64,000 nucleotides of DNA. It comes from Bondarzewia mesenterica (Eukaryota > Basidiomycota > Agaricomycetes > Russulales > Bondarzewiaceae). The notes beneath the pieces were generated by a model. It saw only the letters and a list, made by a program, of their open reading frames with translations. It had not been told where the DNA came from and made no database searches. The position numbers and the translations under genes are program-made. The stretch spans positions 1 through 64,000 of the forward strand of contig SGPL01000117.1 of assembly GCA_004802705.1 (NCBI GenBank), written 5' to 3'. Of the stretch, positions 47,400 to 59,066 are shown piece by piece; position 1 is the first letter of the stretch; every line of letters starts with the position of its first letter.

Positions 47400-48734
47400 T
47401 CACCCTCCACCCATGTACAGACCTTCAACTGCTACGTTGGCCTGCCATATACCCAATCGTCGGACGAGCCTCAACATCCAAGGCGCGGGAAAAATCAGGA
47501 TCAATGAGACGGGCACAAGTACCACCAGCAACAATGAGAGCAATATCGTGATGCTCGGCTTGATTACGAGGAAATAAAATAGCGCTTGGTATGACGTTGA
47601 ATCCGTGAACTGTAAAGCAGCGTGTTCAAACACGTGTCCGATTTCAATCAACGCTGGACCTACCATGGCATACGTGTTCCGATAAAAAGAACGCTCTGTC
47701 CTGTAGCCAATGCCAGCCTCCACTTCTGCAGGTGTACGTGGGCGGAGACGTGTGAATATGGGAGGAAGGGGATAGTCCAGGTCGTATGCCAAAGAACCAT
47801 GGAAAGTTGTCTGAAGCAAAACCTACTCGAACACCATGAATCATTGAATACAGATTGTTAGGTTTGCCTGATGAGATCTCACCTCGCCCCGCGCCAGCGT
47901 GCGTGCGCCTAGCAGGTCGAAAAAGCAAAGAACCGCACCAAGGGGTAACGCCACCAGCAGCGTAGTTCCCAACTACATAAGAAGAGTCAATCCAAACATG
48001 CGCCGTGGAGTTGAGAACGGAAGCAAGCATACCAATGTGAACACGAAGAGGAATACCCAAGCGATCAATGCATACGGGAAATTCAAGACAAGTAAGTGGA
48101 ACAGCGATGCCCAATATGCCCTCCGACCAACCACTCTGAAATACCTCCGCCATCTCGCTTTGGGCCCGCCCCTCGAAACCCTTCTTCTGCAGATCCCCAC
48201 CTCAGACCCAAGCCTGTCCTCCCCACCTCTCTCTGCCTCCTCTCCCGTCCTCAGTTCATCCTCAGCATCCAAATCCAAATCCGAGTCCATCTCCAATCGA
48301 AATGCACTCGCCATAGTCTGCGCCAAACTTGGCGAAGCACTCACCCCGCTGAGCACCGTGCTCGACTGCGATATCGTTCGTGGGCGGGGGAGCCGGGCGG
48401 GCCTCCCACTTGGTGAAATATTGAGAGACGAAGAATGCGTGCTGTTGCTCAGTAGTGGTGTTGTCTCGCTTGCAATGGCACCTGTCCCCAGCTCGTTCAC
48501 ATCCTGTGGAAATGCGTACGCGGGGATGCTGGTAATACGTCCTTCATCAAACTCTGCTCCCGTGCTCGATGGTTGTGAATGCCCCATTGCCGTTGTATGT
48601 CTTCTAGTTCTCCTTCCAGTACGTGCGCGCCGTTCTCGCGAGGGGTATGGAGGTGGAGGGTCGTTGAGCGTCAAGCTGTTCGGGATCACAGGTAATGATG
48701 GGTTGGAGGGAAGTTGAAGAGGATCAGGGGACAT
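47400..48734 (-). CDS. Multi-pass membrane protein resembling the 'putative sensor' family
   Basis: Four exons (48,734-48,033; 47,972-47,883; 47,810-47,664; 47,609-47,400) give 382 residues. The first 200 are Pro/Ser-rich and probably cytosolic. Then a basic segment (KARWRRYFRVVGRRAYW) leads to two hydrophobic hairpins, around NFPYALIAWVFLFVFTL and LGTTLLVALPLGAVLCFFDL. An amphipathic linker (RTPAEVEAGIGYRTERSFYR) follows, then a second hydrophobic pair (LFYFLVIKPSITILLSLLLV, VPVSLILIFPAPW) and a basic tail (MLRLVRRLGIW). This order and the PxW..RL.RxLG end resemble the membrane 'putative sensor' domain seen in actinobacterial histidine kinases and some fungal proteins. The match is from memory; function is unknown. 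The start at MSPDPLQLP was preferred over upstream in-frame Met codons, since the sequence before it looks non-coding. Confidence 0.55.
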
Positions 48735-49660
48735 GATGTCCACTACAATAGTTGCCGTCAAGAAAGATAAATATGTGTTGTGAGCTGAAGGTATTGCTAG
48801 CGTCGAAAGGTGAGAAAAGAGGGGGCCGTGTTTGCGATATGGAGGTCCTAAATAACGGCGAAAGCAGGCAGGCCTGGCTTGCAAATTAAAGGTCGTACCC
48901 GAGGTATAGAGTACGTAATGATACCCAGTATGGAAGGTACTCAGGAACCTTTGAGTTCACATGTACCTGCTCATATTGTGACGTCTTATCTCAAGTTGCT
49001 CGAGGTACATACATAGCATGATCGATCCAGCCTCTTCATCCTCGAGCTCCTGAATGATGTGCCAGTTATCTGAAGTATATATTTGGGACTTTGGTTATCA
49101 AAAGCTCGAGGTGTCTCGCTCATATCTTGCGGACACCGGAGAGCATAGTCGACATCTTTACAAATCATGTTGAAAAGCAGAGATGAATACCAAATTCGAC
49201 GAGCCCATATGAGATTTATACTATTGCCCTGCGAGACATGCGGTGGTATTAAGTACAATGAATGTCGACAATTTCAATTCGGGGACCGATAACTTAAGAA
49301 ACAGGCACTCGACCATAAAAACATCCAAAACAGATTGAAGAAACGAGAAAACAAAAATGGCGTCAGTGACCATGAACGTAATTGAAATACAGCGAAGAAC
49401 AGGTATAGGGGGAAGAGTGTATGTACACACGGAGTTGGATTCCCGCGCACTGGTGGCAAAGAAGAGGAAAAAGGAACGGGGCCGACACGATTGGCAGGAC
49501 ACAAAAAAGGGGAGAACAATGGAAGTTGGACAAGACGAAGCTAAATAGCGTATAGCACGGATATCGTTAGACATACAGTGATGGTATCGTTCGATAAAAT
49601 AACAAAACCTCCAACCCCCTTCGAGCTCAAAGACTAAACATCACGAAAAGTCCGACTCCT
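48735..49660. other. Intergenic spacer
   Basis: Promoter region of the membrane-protein gene and 3' region of the phosphatase gene, both on the minus strand. Short frames only; no domain recognised. Confidence 0.45.
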
Positions 49661-52159
49661 TCAAGTTGACCCAAGCGACGTTTCTAGCCCTGCTTTGCTG
49701 ACCCTCCGCATTGGTTGCAACGTGTTTTCATCCACAGGCGCCCTCCTCAGATGTCGATACCTGCCCGACGCATCCTTAATCTCTGTTTCCTGGCCCACAT
49801 CACCCACGCCTTGCGCCAACACATCAGAGCTCGCCATAAACGCAGGCGGCAAGCTCTCTCTCGCATGCGCCATCCTCCGCGCTCCGACAACTGCAACGGA
49901 GTAGTTCCCTTGTCGTGTCCCACTTTCTCCTTCGCTGCCCTCACTAGCATCCGACTCCGCCCCGGCAGGGGGCTTCACGACACCAACCGACTTACCGCCT
50001 AGCTCTTGCTCCTCGAAATTCATCAGCTCCGAGACGAACCCTATGTTAGGCGAGATGCCTTTGCGCCGTTCAAGAACGAATGTGTATGCGCGTGAGAGGG
50101 TCCAGTGATTCGCATGGATCAGATAGGCCATGACTGCCGTTACGGAACGGGACTTGCCCGCTTTGCAGTGCACGTATGTTGGTGATGAATGTAGACTGGC
50201 ATCATCTATTGTTCAAATTGTGGTAGTGTCAAAATTGACAAAGCTCTGATCCCAAGAGATCAGATGCAACAGCTTACCTAGAATTTCGCAAACCTCCCGC
50301 ACACCACGTGTGATATTCTCCTCTTCAACAGTATCACGCATCGGTATTCGCACATACCGTTCGAAGCGCTGCCGGAGATGTAATCCATGGTCGTCGTCGC
50401 ACTCGGCAGCAAGATTGAGTATACGTTTAACTCCAAGGGACTGCAGCTCCTCTACATGCTCCTCCGCAGTGATTTCGGGGCCCAAAAACAAGAAATTGGG
50501 CAGGATGGTGGAGATGCTGAACACAGGCAACGGTTCTTCTGTCGTAGGCGGCTGATCAAGATCAGGTCTTGCGGTATGTGGGGAAGGAGGAAGAGGCATT
50601 GGCGTGTTAGGGGTCCGCGGCGTGCTTGGACGGGCGTACAACGGGGAGGGAGGAAGAAGGTAGTCGCCCGAACTAGCGGATGAGGGCGAGTGCGCGTTTA
50701 AGCGCGCAGAACTCGGTGGTGTATGGTTGGAGTGAATCAAGGTAAGATGCGAGGGGGAATGAGCGCAGGGCGAACTTGGCCATATGCCGTTCATGGGCGG
50801 CGCAGCGAGCGTCGCAGACCTCAGCGGAACTGTCCGTACCTGTAGTTTCGGGAGCGCAGGCGCACCATTGAGTCGCTCCGCTGACTTCGTGTCGATCCGC
50901 CGCAGGGCGGAAAGGCTTGGCCGTCGTGGAGGGGGAGGGCGTGGGAAGACAGACTGCGAAGGTGGAGGTGACGGTGTCGAATCGCTGATGTTCCACGAGC
51001 CGATCATCATTGGTAAAGGAGAGGATCCAGCACTGCGCTCCAACTCTGGGAGCAGCTTTAAGTTGGCAGCAGAGGTGGTGTTAAGCTGGGAAAGGCCCAG
51101 TCCTTTCTTTATTAGTTTTTGGGGCAGGGTGTTTTGTACGGGCGGCAATGCTGAGGGTTGATCACGATCGGTCTCGCCAGAAAGAATGAAACGCCTCAAA
51201 TCGGGATGAGTGTTTGCGGCTAATATACCGCCTTCGAGGTAGTCTGCACAGCCGTGAGCCAAAAGAGGGGAAACAACGGGAAGAAGAGCCCAAGCCGTCG
51301 TTTGCACGTTGTTTCGGTCTCGCTCATTCATTTCCTCATCGTAAACAATCACATCACCGTCCCAGATACCGCTGGGTTGCATTAGCTCATCCCAAGCATT
51401 CTTGCCTTGCTCAGTTGTGATGAAATGCCGCAGAGAGTCAATGCCCTGGAATCCGCCTCCCGACTTGCGTAGTCTCTTGAGGATGAGAGAGGGGATGGCC
51501 ATGTTAATGCTGTGTTTGATGCGTGACATGAGGTATGATCCAATTTGTCGTGTATCAATGAGTAAGGGTCGGCGAGATGCGACCAGTCGGTCGGCAAGGG
51601 ATGAAGGACCAACAGGTTGAGAAGGGGCGTGTGAAGCTTCAGCTATGGCTGACTCGAATGCTCCATTGCCGATGAAGTGTGCACTCGTTGGAGGAGAGCG
51701 TGTTGATTCGGAGATGGGGGTATAGTATATACTGGAGCTGGGGCTAGCAGAGCGCTGCTGACTGTAATCTGACCAAGTGGAGGACGAAGATAGAGGGCGA
51801 TTGGTAGTGGGAGAATGAGGAGGAGTCGAGACGCGAATAGGACGGAGGCGAAGGTTCTTCTGAACACTGCGACGGAGCTGCTCAACGACAGCAAAGTCCT
51901 TCGTAAGGTCGTCAGAGCCGGAGGTGAGGTCGCTATCAATCTGAGGAGAATAGACAGGGGTAGAAAACGCCGGAGTCGTCGGCGAGGGAGAGAAACGATG
52001 CAATTTGTTGTCATCTAAAGGTGTTTCCAGCTCAATAATGGTGTTGGTCGCGATCGGCCTTTTATTGGATGTGGCAAGCGACAGAGTGGGTGGACGTGTT
52101 CGTTTGCCGCCCTGAGCGGCTAAAGAACGTGAGGATCCAGCAACCACAGAGGTAGTCAT
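49661..52159 (-). CDS. MAP-kinase-phosphatase-like dual-specificity phosphatase with rhodanese-like domain
   Basis: Dual-specificity phosphatases of this layout inactivate MAP kinases by removing phosphates from Thr and Tyr. Two exons (52,159-50,278; 50,205-49,661) give 808 residues. After a Ser/Pro-rich start, a rhodanese/Cdc25-like module spans about residues 185-315 (RPLLIDTRQIGSYLMSRIKH, WDGDVIVYDEEM). A long disordered Pro/Ser region follows. The catalytic domain begins STILPNFLFLGPEITAEEHV, continues LGVKRILNLAAECDD and YVRIPMRDTVEEEN, and has the signature VHCKAGKSRSVTAVMAYLIH with catalytic Cys and Arg in HCxxGxxR; the usual tail ISPNIGFVSELMNFE is present. The single intron splits the domain just before the P-loop. 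Substrate is inferred (Msg5/Pmp1-type) and not shown. Divergent from Def1. Confidence 0.85.
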
Positions 52160-52721
52160 CTGGGAATACTATAAGATTTGAGTAGTGTGATGGAATACAG
52201 AAGGAGAGCAGGGTGGAGGGGATTGATAGCGGCGTGGGCAAGTCTCGATTTGTCAACAAGGCATTGACTGCAGTGAATTAACAGATCATTAGAAAAAAAG
52301 GACCCTTATGGACGACGAGTTGAAATCCCCACTGTGTAGAAGTCGAGGAGACAGATCCCAAGCGAGCAGAGCAGAAGAGTGAGAATGTACAGCGGCGGTG
52401 ACTTCTCAATCGCTGTATGTATAATCAGTGCTTACGTCAATGCATCGAAGCAGGGTTAAAAAAATTGAAACATCGCAGCCTCGTAAAGAATGCTTTGAAG
52501 ACACAACGAAGACACGTCAATTATTTTTCCTGCATGAATCAGTGAGGCAGGACTAGCAATATTTGCTGCAATGAGATGTCAGTACTATTTCGTCGTCCTA
52601 TAGCACTATGCCACTAGTACCGCCACGCGCAAATAGAGGAATGGATTTAAACTCCGCTCAACTTTATGCGAGGCGTTGTCGTCGTTCTTCGCTATTCACT
52701 TCCGTCGTGTGTACTTCCCCA
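52160..52721. promoter_or_regulatory. Divergent promoter region, phosphatase and Def1
   Basis: A 560-bp head-to-head spacer. An in-frame ATG at 52,608 upstream of the chosen Def1 start would add 38 residues; I regard it as less likely because the conserved protein begins MSYKSSNFRR. No specific binding motif was identified. Confidence 0.4.
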
Positions 52722-55700
52722 ATGTCCTACAAATCCTCCAATTTCCGCCGAGCTCAGGCTCCAAAAGATTCTCTCCCAGACAAGTATCGCTCTCAGATCT
52801 TGCAGCTTCAAGAATTGTTCCCATCTTGGTCCAATGAAGGTTGATGCCATTCCTTTTTGCTCTAACCGTCCTATTCTCATTCTTACCCCCTCAGATCTTC
52901 AGTCTATTCTGACCGACGTGAATGGTGACGTTCAGGATGCTGCAACCAGAATCACCGAGGGTATGTCTCGAAGTTCTTTTCACTGTCGCATACTTCTCAC
53001 ACCGCGTCATAGGCAAGGCAGAGCAATGGGGTGCTGTTACTCGCAAAAAGGAGAAGAGGTCCTCTATTCCCCAGAGTCAATCCAGAGATTCTGTTTCAGG
53101 CAGAGATCGAGGTGACTTCCGAGGCGGTAGAGGTGGGCGCGGAGGGAGGGGAGGTTCTGGCCGTGGAGGTGTTACTGGTGGTCGCAGTTTTTCTCGTGGT
53201 GGTCACCGTGACGCCCAGCGCACTCCTGCTGGACACGCGCATTCTTCTAGTGTTTCTGCTACACCTGCGGTGACAAACGGGGATGCTGCAGAAGTGGAGG
53301 TGGCGACCGGTGGTTGGGGCGATGCCCCGGTTGATACGAATGGTTGGGGAGCAGAAACATTTCAGGCGGATACGCAGACTACGACTTCGGTCACTCCATC
53401 GCCTTCCGGCTGGGGTGCAGATGCCACCATTAACGGCACATCCTCTCCATCTGTCAAGTCACAGCCTATTGCCCCTGCTCGACCTGCAGTGAAGACCCCA
53501 GCAACATCAAAGTTGTCGTGGGCTCAAATTGCTCGGTTAGCTCACCTTACTGCCTGGTCAATTCAATGACTCAATTTTCGTCTAGGGCACCAGAGAAGTC
53601 CGCACCTCCACCTGCCCCCATTCCTCAAGCCGCTCCTACTCCTCCCCTGGCGCCAGTTCCAATTGCTCCTGTTCAAGAACCCACTCCACCTCCCGAACCT
53701 GAGCACGAGCATGAGCAGCAAGGCTGGGAGGAGCCTACCACTGTTCAGCCGCCTACGTGGGATGATGAACTTCAAAGCAAGCCATCAATTACCGCCACTG
53801 AACCGTGGGTTACTTCCGTTGAGCCCGAGCCATTGGAGGAGACTAAGGCACCAGAGGAGCCTTTAACGCCGCCTAAAGCGCCTTCGCCAGCTCCCGAACC
53901 CGTGGTTGTGACATCTGAGCCTAGTGCTCCAGAGCTTGCAAAGGAGCATGAAATCCCGTTGGAGTCGGCACCGAAGGCTGTTGCGCCTGCTGCACAGAAC
54001 AGGCCATTATCTGCTGCTCATCGTCATGGCGCCCGATTTAAGACGGACCAGCCTGTCATTATGCCCAACAACTTTGGACCGGGGGTCGAGAAGATTGGTA
54101 TGCAGTTTGGTAGCCTCAGTCTCGGAGGGGAGGACATTGTCGACTCGAAACCGTAGGCTATTTTTTTTTTTTTGATGCCATCCCCGTGCTCGCTTACATT
54201 ATGATCATAGTGAACCTTCTGCCACAATGCCCGAGTCTGGTGTGCAACTTGCTGAGTCCCCTGTTGTTCCCGAACCGCAACCTGTGCCGCAACCTACACC
54301 AGCTGCTCCTGCAGTTCACGCAGCGGAGTCTGTGGTCCCGGCACCCTCTGTTTCACCATCTGCTCAGGCATCTCTGCATTCTAGTCTGTTCCAGCAAGCC
54401 ATTCCCCAGCAGGCACAGCAGCCAACGTCTGTCTCTCAACATTCTGTCACCTCGTCCGTCTCGCAACCATCCGTTCAGACTCAAGCAGCACCCCAACCCA
54501 GTCAGGCTGCCTCCTCTCCCATCACCGCTTTCCCTCATCAGCAAGCTATCTCGCCCCAGTCCATCCCTACCCATCATCCTCAACAACAAACTGCTCAAAA
54601 TCAAACACAGCTTCCATCACAACACCATCAATATGCCCAGCATGGACTGCCTACCCATTTCGACCCTGCTCAGAATCAAATTCAACAGTCGCCGCATCTT
54701 CCTCAGGCTGCCCAAGTCCAGCAAAATTCCACAGGCCATTCTTCCTACTTCCGCCAGCCCGAGGCTCCCTACTTCCACGCCTCCACACCTCCTGCTGGGC
54801 AGGCTCAAGAAAGCCCGTACGGCGCGTTTGGTCAACTAGGGGCACAGGTCCAACATCAAGGCCAAGCATCGCATTTGGGCGGATTTGGAAGCACTGACTA
54901 TGGCTATGGTGACACTCAGCGGGTAAGTTCAGATTCGTCTTTTCCGTCGGCTTCCGCAGCATCCTCAATTTGTTTCTGCCTGTAGAATTTCTATGACTCA
55001 TACGGCCAACAGAGCGGATTTGGCAATCGTGGTGTTTTGGCTCACGACGATGTCAAGGGTTTGCCCGGTCTTCAACAGCAAGGCCCAGCTTCTGCCGGCT
55101 TGCCTCCCAACACCGCGCAGGCTACTCAGCAGCACCCGCAGTCAGCTCAAGGGAACGCCCAACCTCAACCTGCTGGTGGACAAGGCCCTCAGCAGGGCTA
55201 CCCTCCACCCATACCGTACTACAACCCTTACCCCCAGAACCAGTACTATGGTTCCCCTTATAATTACGGATATGGTGTTCCTCAGCCATTTGTCAAATAT
55301 CCCGCGATGTTCCAACCCGGCCCTCCCGGTCCCGGATCCGCTCCTTCGCCCGCACAGAAGCAGGGTCCGAGCGCGGTCAACCCACAATCAAACCCCTACG
55401 GACAGGGCTTATATGCTCAACAGCACCCCTCGGCATCCTATGACGATATTAGCTATCACCCTCAGCATGGCCACGCCCAGAGTGTCGGCGGCAGTCTACC
55501 CTCGAACGACTACGGCAAGCCGCTTTACGGTGGACAAACCATGCAGGGCTTTATGAACTTGGGTCCGGCGACTGGTCCCTCTTCCGGTGCCCCCATCGGC
55601 CAGCGTGCCGGCGGGACATCTCCTGAGAACGCGTACAAGCCGTACGCTCAGGGCGTGAAGGACGTTGGAGCGGGTGTTGGTGTCGGCGTTGGTCAGGGTG

Positions 55701-55939
55701 GAGTCGGGCAGCCTCAAGGCCGTGGCGGTGCGCAACAGCCCCAGCATGCTCAGGGTGGGTTTTACGGTACGAATCGCTTCGCGTCGAATGCGGGTGCTGG
55801 ACCGCAAGGACAGCAGTCGCAACAACACCAGCCTCAGGGCCAAGGACCTCAGGGTCATCTAGGCTATCCTCAGGGTGGCTCGGACGCAAACGCGGCATTC
55901 TACTCGTACCAGAGGCAACAGCAGGGCTACTGGCAGTGA
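52722..55939 (+). CDS. DEF1: RNA polymerase II degradation factor Def1
   Basis: Def1 recruits the ubiquitin machinery to stalled RNA polymerase II so that the large subunit can be degraded after DNA damage, and helps telomere and translesion processes. Six exons (52,722-52,839; 52,895-52,960; 53,013-53,535; 53,586-54,152; 54,211-54,922; 54,986-55,939) give 979 residues. The N-terminal CUE domain (YRSQILQLQELFPSWSNEDL, QSILTDVNGDVQDAATRITE) is split by two introns and followed by EQWGAVTRKKEKR, then an RGG box (DFRGGRGGRGGRGGSGRGG). A Pro/Glu-rich middle follows (SWAQIARAPEKSAPPPAP), with MPNNFGPGVEKIGMQFGSLS, and then a very Gln/Pro/Tyr-rich C-terminal half ending YQRQQQGYWQ. CUE plus glutamine-rich tail is the Def1 architecture. 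Complete and intact. Confidence 0.88.
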
Positions 55940-56551
55940 AGCCGGGCCTTGCGCTGAAGTGAAATGTGCGCTGGCGTTTTCTCGATGAGCACTGTTCTGC
56001 CGCCGTACTGTAGTGTCATGCATTTTGTCGGACTTCCTTCATTGGGCGACGCGCGTATGACCGCCCGTTAGCCCTCCCTTCGTTCTCGTGTCCTCGTATA
56101 TGCTTTAGTCCTAGTCTGTGATCACCTGGCATGCCCCTCGCACGTTTCTATTCTGTTACGACTTCTTTCTTGTTCTTACTCTCTCCTATCTCTCCGTCTC
56201 CTTTCTTCCTGTCCTCGATTCCATCATTTCTCTCTGTTTCTCATCGTATCATACCTCTCATCTCCGACTCACTCATCTTGTACGTTTAACGTAACGCTGG
56301 ACCGACAGCCCCTTGCAAAAAAAACGTCTTGCGATTGCTGTACAAAATTTGTGTCACTGTGGATGCAAGAAATGCAAAAGAGCCTCGAAAATATGATACA
56401 AATGTCGATACAAAGCCGCACTGCATGCTAGTCGTACATATCGTACATATCGTACAAAGCGAGCCGTATATTACGTGTGAATAAATCTGAGGAAAAGATG
56501 TATGTGGGTTAGGATTTCGAGAAGAATGAGGTTATCTTTGGTGTAGAGGAA
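55940..56551. other. Convergent 3' region of Def1 and SRAP genes
   Basis: Pyrimidine-rich downstream of Def1 (56,090-56,280), and a short CGTACATAT tandem near 56,434-56,455. No gene. Confidence 0.45.
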
Positions 56552-58202
56552 TCAGTCTTTTTTTTGGACCTTCTTTGGCGAGGATGGCCGTCGAGTCTGT
56601 ATTTCAGGAGTCCAAGTCAATGCAAGGACAGGAGGAGGAAGAAGTAAGTGGGACACTGACCTTGGACAACCTTTGTTTCTTTGCGACGGGCTGCTACGCA
56701 GACGTGGGGATGCGTCAGGCAATGAGCTAATTTCACAACCACTAAGGAGACACCGATCTCAGGTACGTCGAACCCACCTGCGATGTTGAGGACGACGCCG
56801 GGGAGCCCGATTCGGGCTCTTCTACCACAGGTTTGACCTTGCCTGAGGATAGCTGGGAAACAGGTGATAGGATGGGAATGTCAAAGGTAGCGAGATGTAT
56901 TGAATATCAGTGTGGTCAAGGACAGTATATAGAGGAGATTATGACGACATCGCACCTGGGGGTCAGACTCGGATGGCACGTCGATGATTTCGATATCGCT
57001 GTCCAAATCGACGTTCGCAGCGTGGCGCTCTCGCTTGGGCTGCTCGCTTTCTTGCCGATAGGCATCTTGAGAGGCTGGTCCATTGTGATCTAACTCGGGC
57101 TCTGTGGAGGACATACGCTTCCGCTTGCTGCTGGAAGGAGAGTCAGACTCCGAGAGGTGGTAAGCAGATACTGTGGAAGTGGTGTCAAGCCGCTTCTCTT
57201 TTGAAAAGAGTGCCTTGATGCCATCATTGCGCTGTGAGATAGGTTCAATGAACGCGGGCGATTCTGTACCAACTTTGCCGACTTCCTTGGGTACAGGGTA
57301 GCTATTGTAGTTATAAAGCAAGATCAGTGATAGGGGTGACAAAACATAGTAGATCGGCGCACCATTGAAGCGGTGCTATGGAATCATCATAGGGCTCGAG
57401 GAGCTTGTTGAGATTAGTGTTCCATGTCTGAGAGCTAGTATCCAACCAGATGTCAACGTCGGTCTGAGACGCGAGAACCACTGGCTGGCGGTCATGTAGC
57501 CATTCCAAGTGCTTATTTGCCGCCGTCGTGACTATGGTAAACGTCCAAAGCGGTTTCGACTGCCCTGTGATGCGTGCATTACAATGCAAGGAGCGGAGTC
57601 CGACGAGCGTATCCTGCGTACCTTCGATATAAGCCGTATCGTATAATCCAGCTAGGAGCATCAACCTCCCGTCCTTGTGCCGGGTAAAGTGAGGAAACCT
57701 ATCCTTCCTCCTTTTAAGCCACTCGTAATAGCTGAAAGACGTCATTGCTCCTCTGAGTGCGAGGACTACTTCGAATTGGTCGACTTACCCTTGGGCTAGG
57801 ATGACGCACCTCTTCTTCCCTCTGATGCTTTTCCACATCCCACTACCGCCAACCAAATTCTCTGCCCTCGCATTTATGGTCTTCAAACTGATCGATTCGC
57901 TCTTGCTCCAATGCGGAACAAGGCCCCATTTCATGGTGTGCAGGACGAGTTGAGGACCTTGATCCGATGATGCGTTAGCCCTGCGTAACACCGGTGCCTG
58001 CGTACGCGGAGCTACGTTGTATCTGGGAACGAAGTTATCTCTGTCAATCCACTCTCCCACCTGTTGCTGTAGGGCAGGATGGCCAGGAAGTTGCTCTACT
58101 TCGTCGGCCTGGAGTTGTTCGTCAAACTCTGAGGCAACATTTTGTAATCCATGATTTAGAAAATCGGCTCACAGGCAGTCCCAAAGAGTAGCGGCCGCAC
58201 AT
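56552..58202 (-). CDS. SRAP-domain abasic-site protein (HMCES/YedK family)
   Basis: SRAP proteins cross-link through Cys2 to abasic sites in single-stranded DNA, shielding them at replication forks. Eight exons give 392 residues: 58,202-58,173; 58,126-57,789; 57,731-57,622; 57,564-57,363; 57,301-56,956; 56,852-56,778; 56,693-56,661; 56,596-56,552. The start MCGRYSLGLP puts the catalytic Cys at position 2, as required, in a 10-codon first exon. Other family landmarks: FVPRYNVAPRTQAPVLRR (conserved Asn), MKWGLVPHWSK, TINARAEN (Arg/Glu), RCVILAQGYYEWLK (active-site Glu), PLWTFTIVTTAANKHLEWLH followed by DRQPVVL (conserved His), and YPVPKEVGKVGTESPAF. The C-terminal 110 residues are a disordered extension with basic patches and an acidic-flanked hydrophobic core (DSDIEIIDVPSESD), ending SPKKVQKKD. 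Intact. Confidence 0.92.
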
Positions 58203-59066
58203 GTCTCCTCTTAAAACACGATGATTCAAGGATGAACAAGGAATAAGCGTTTTCCCTTAGACCATGGGCTACCATTGGCAACTTGCCAGTGGAAGTTGTG
58301 GTTTCGGAGCAGAATGGTACGGCTGGCTGGCGCAAACATCACATGCGCATCTAAAGTCCGACCAATGTGACTGGGCAAGTGCGTCGGACTCTGGTCGGAC
58401 TCTTTCGAATTGTCCAATAAAATCCCACTTTCCTTTCAAAACTGTTTGCCCTGTCTCTCCCTATCTGGTATATGCAACAGTTGTCAAGATATCGCTTCCA
58501 ATCTTTGATGCAAGTTGCAGTGACAAGGTGAGTTCGCGGAGTTCAAGTTTGGCAAGATATACGCGCTCCGTAGCTGCAGTGAGGAGCTGACGATGAACAG
58601 CGATGAACATCCTTGGATCAATAATCTCTGTTCCGAATGCCACATCCGACGTTTACCCTCTTTCAATCACTCCGGGCGTTGTTCTCAATGCGCAGAACGG
58701 AGAAACTACTGTCGATGGACACATGAAGCGAGCACCGTTACCACTTCGGCCGCTCGACGGGCTAACTGGAACACTTCACGGCTAAATCTCGCAGGAGAGC
58801 CGGCGACGAGTCAGGCCCAATGTACATAATTGGACTCGACTCAATCTCCTCGCTCGCTCGTTGCCCCAGATGGCATGGGTCAATTGCCCCAAACCAGTGA
58901 GGAACGATCATACCATGTCATATATTTGGAAAAATGTTCTTGCCATCCGACGAATATGCTCAATGTCTCTGGGTCCGTGAAGGGAGTAGTATATAAAGGT
59001 AGAGGGTTGCCATCTTTCCTTCAAACCCGACCTCCCTCTTCGGATCAACCAGTCTCAGCGTGCGAT
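58203..59066. promoter_or_regulatory. Divergent promoter region, SRAP and AA9 genes
   Basis: Head-to-head spacer. A consensus TATA box (TATATAAA, 58,990-58,997) lies 70 bp upstream of the AA9 start codon, typical of strongly inducible fungal secreted-enzyme genes. No equivalent is seen on the SRAP side. Confidence 0.6.
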
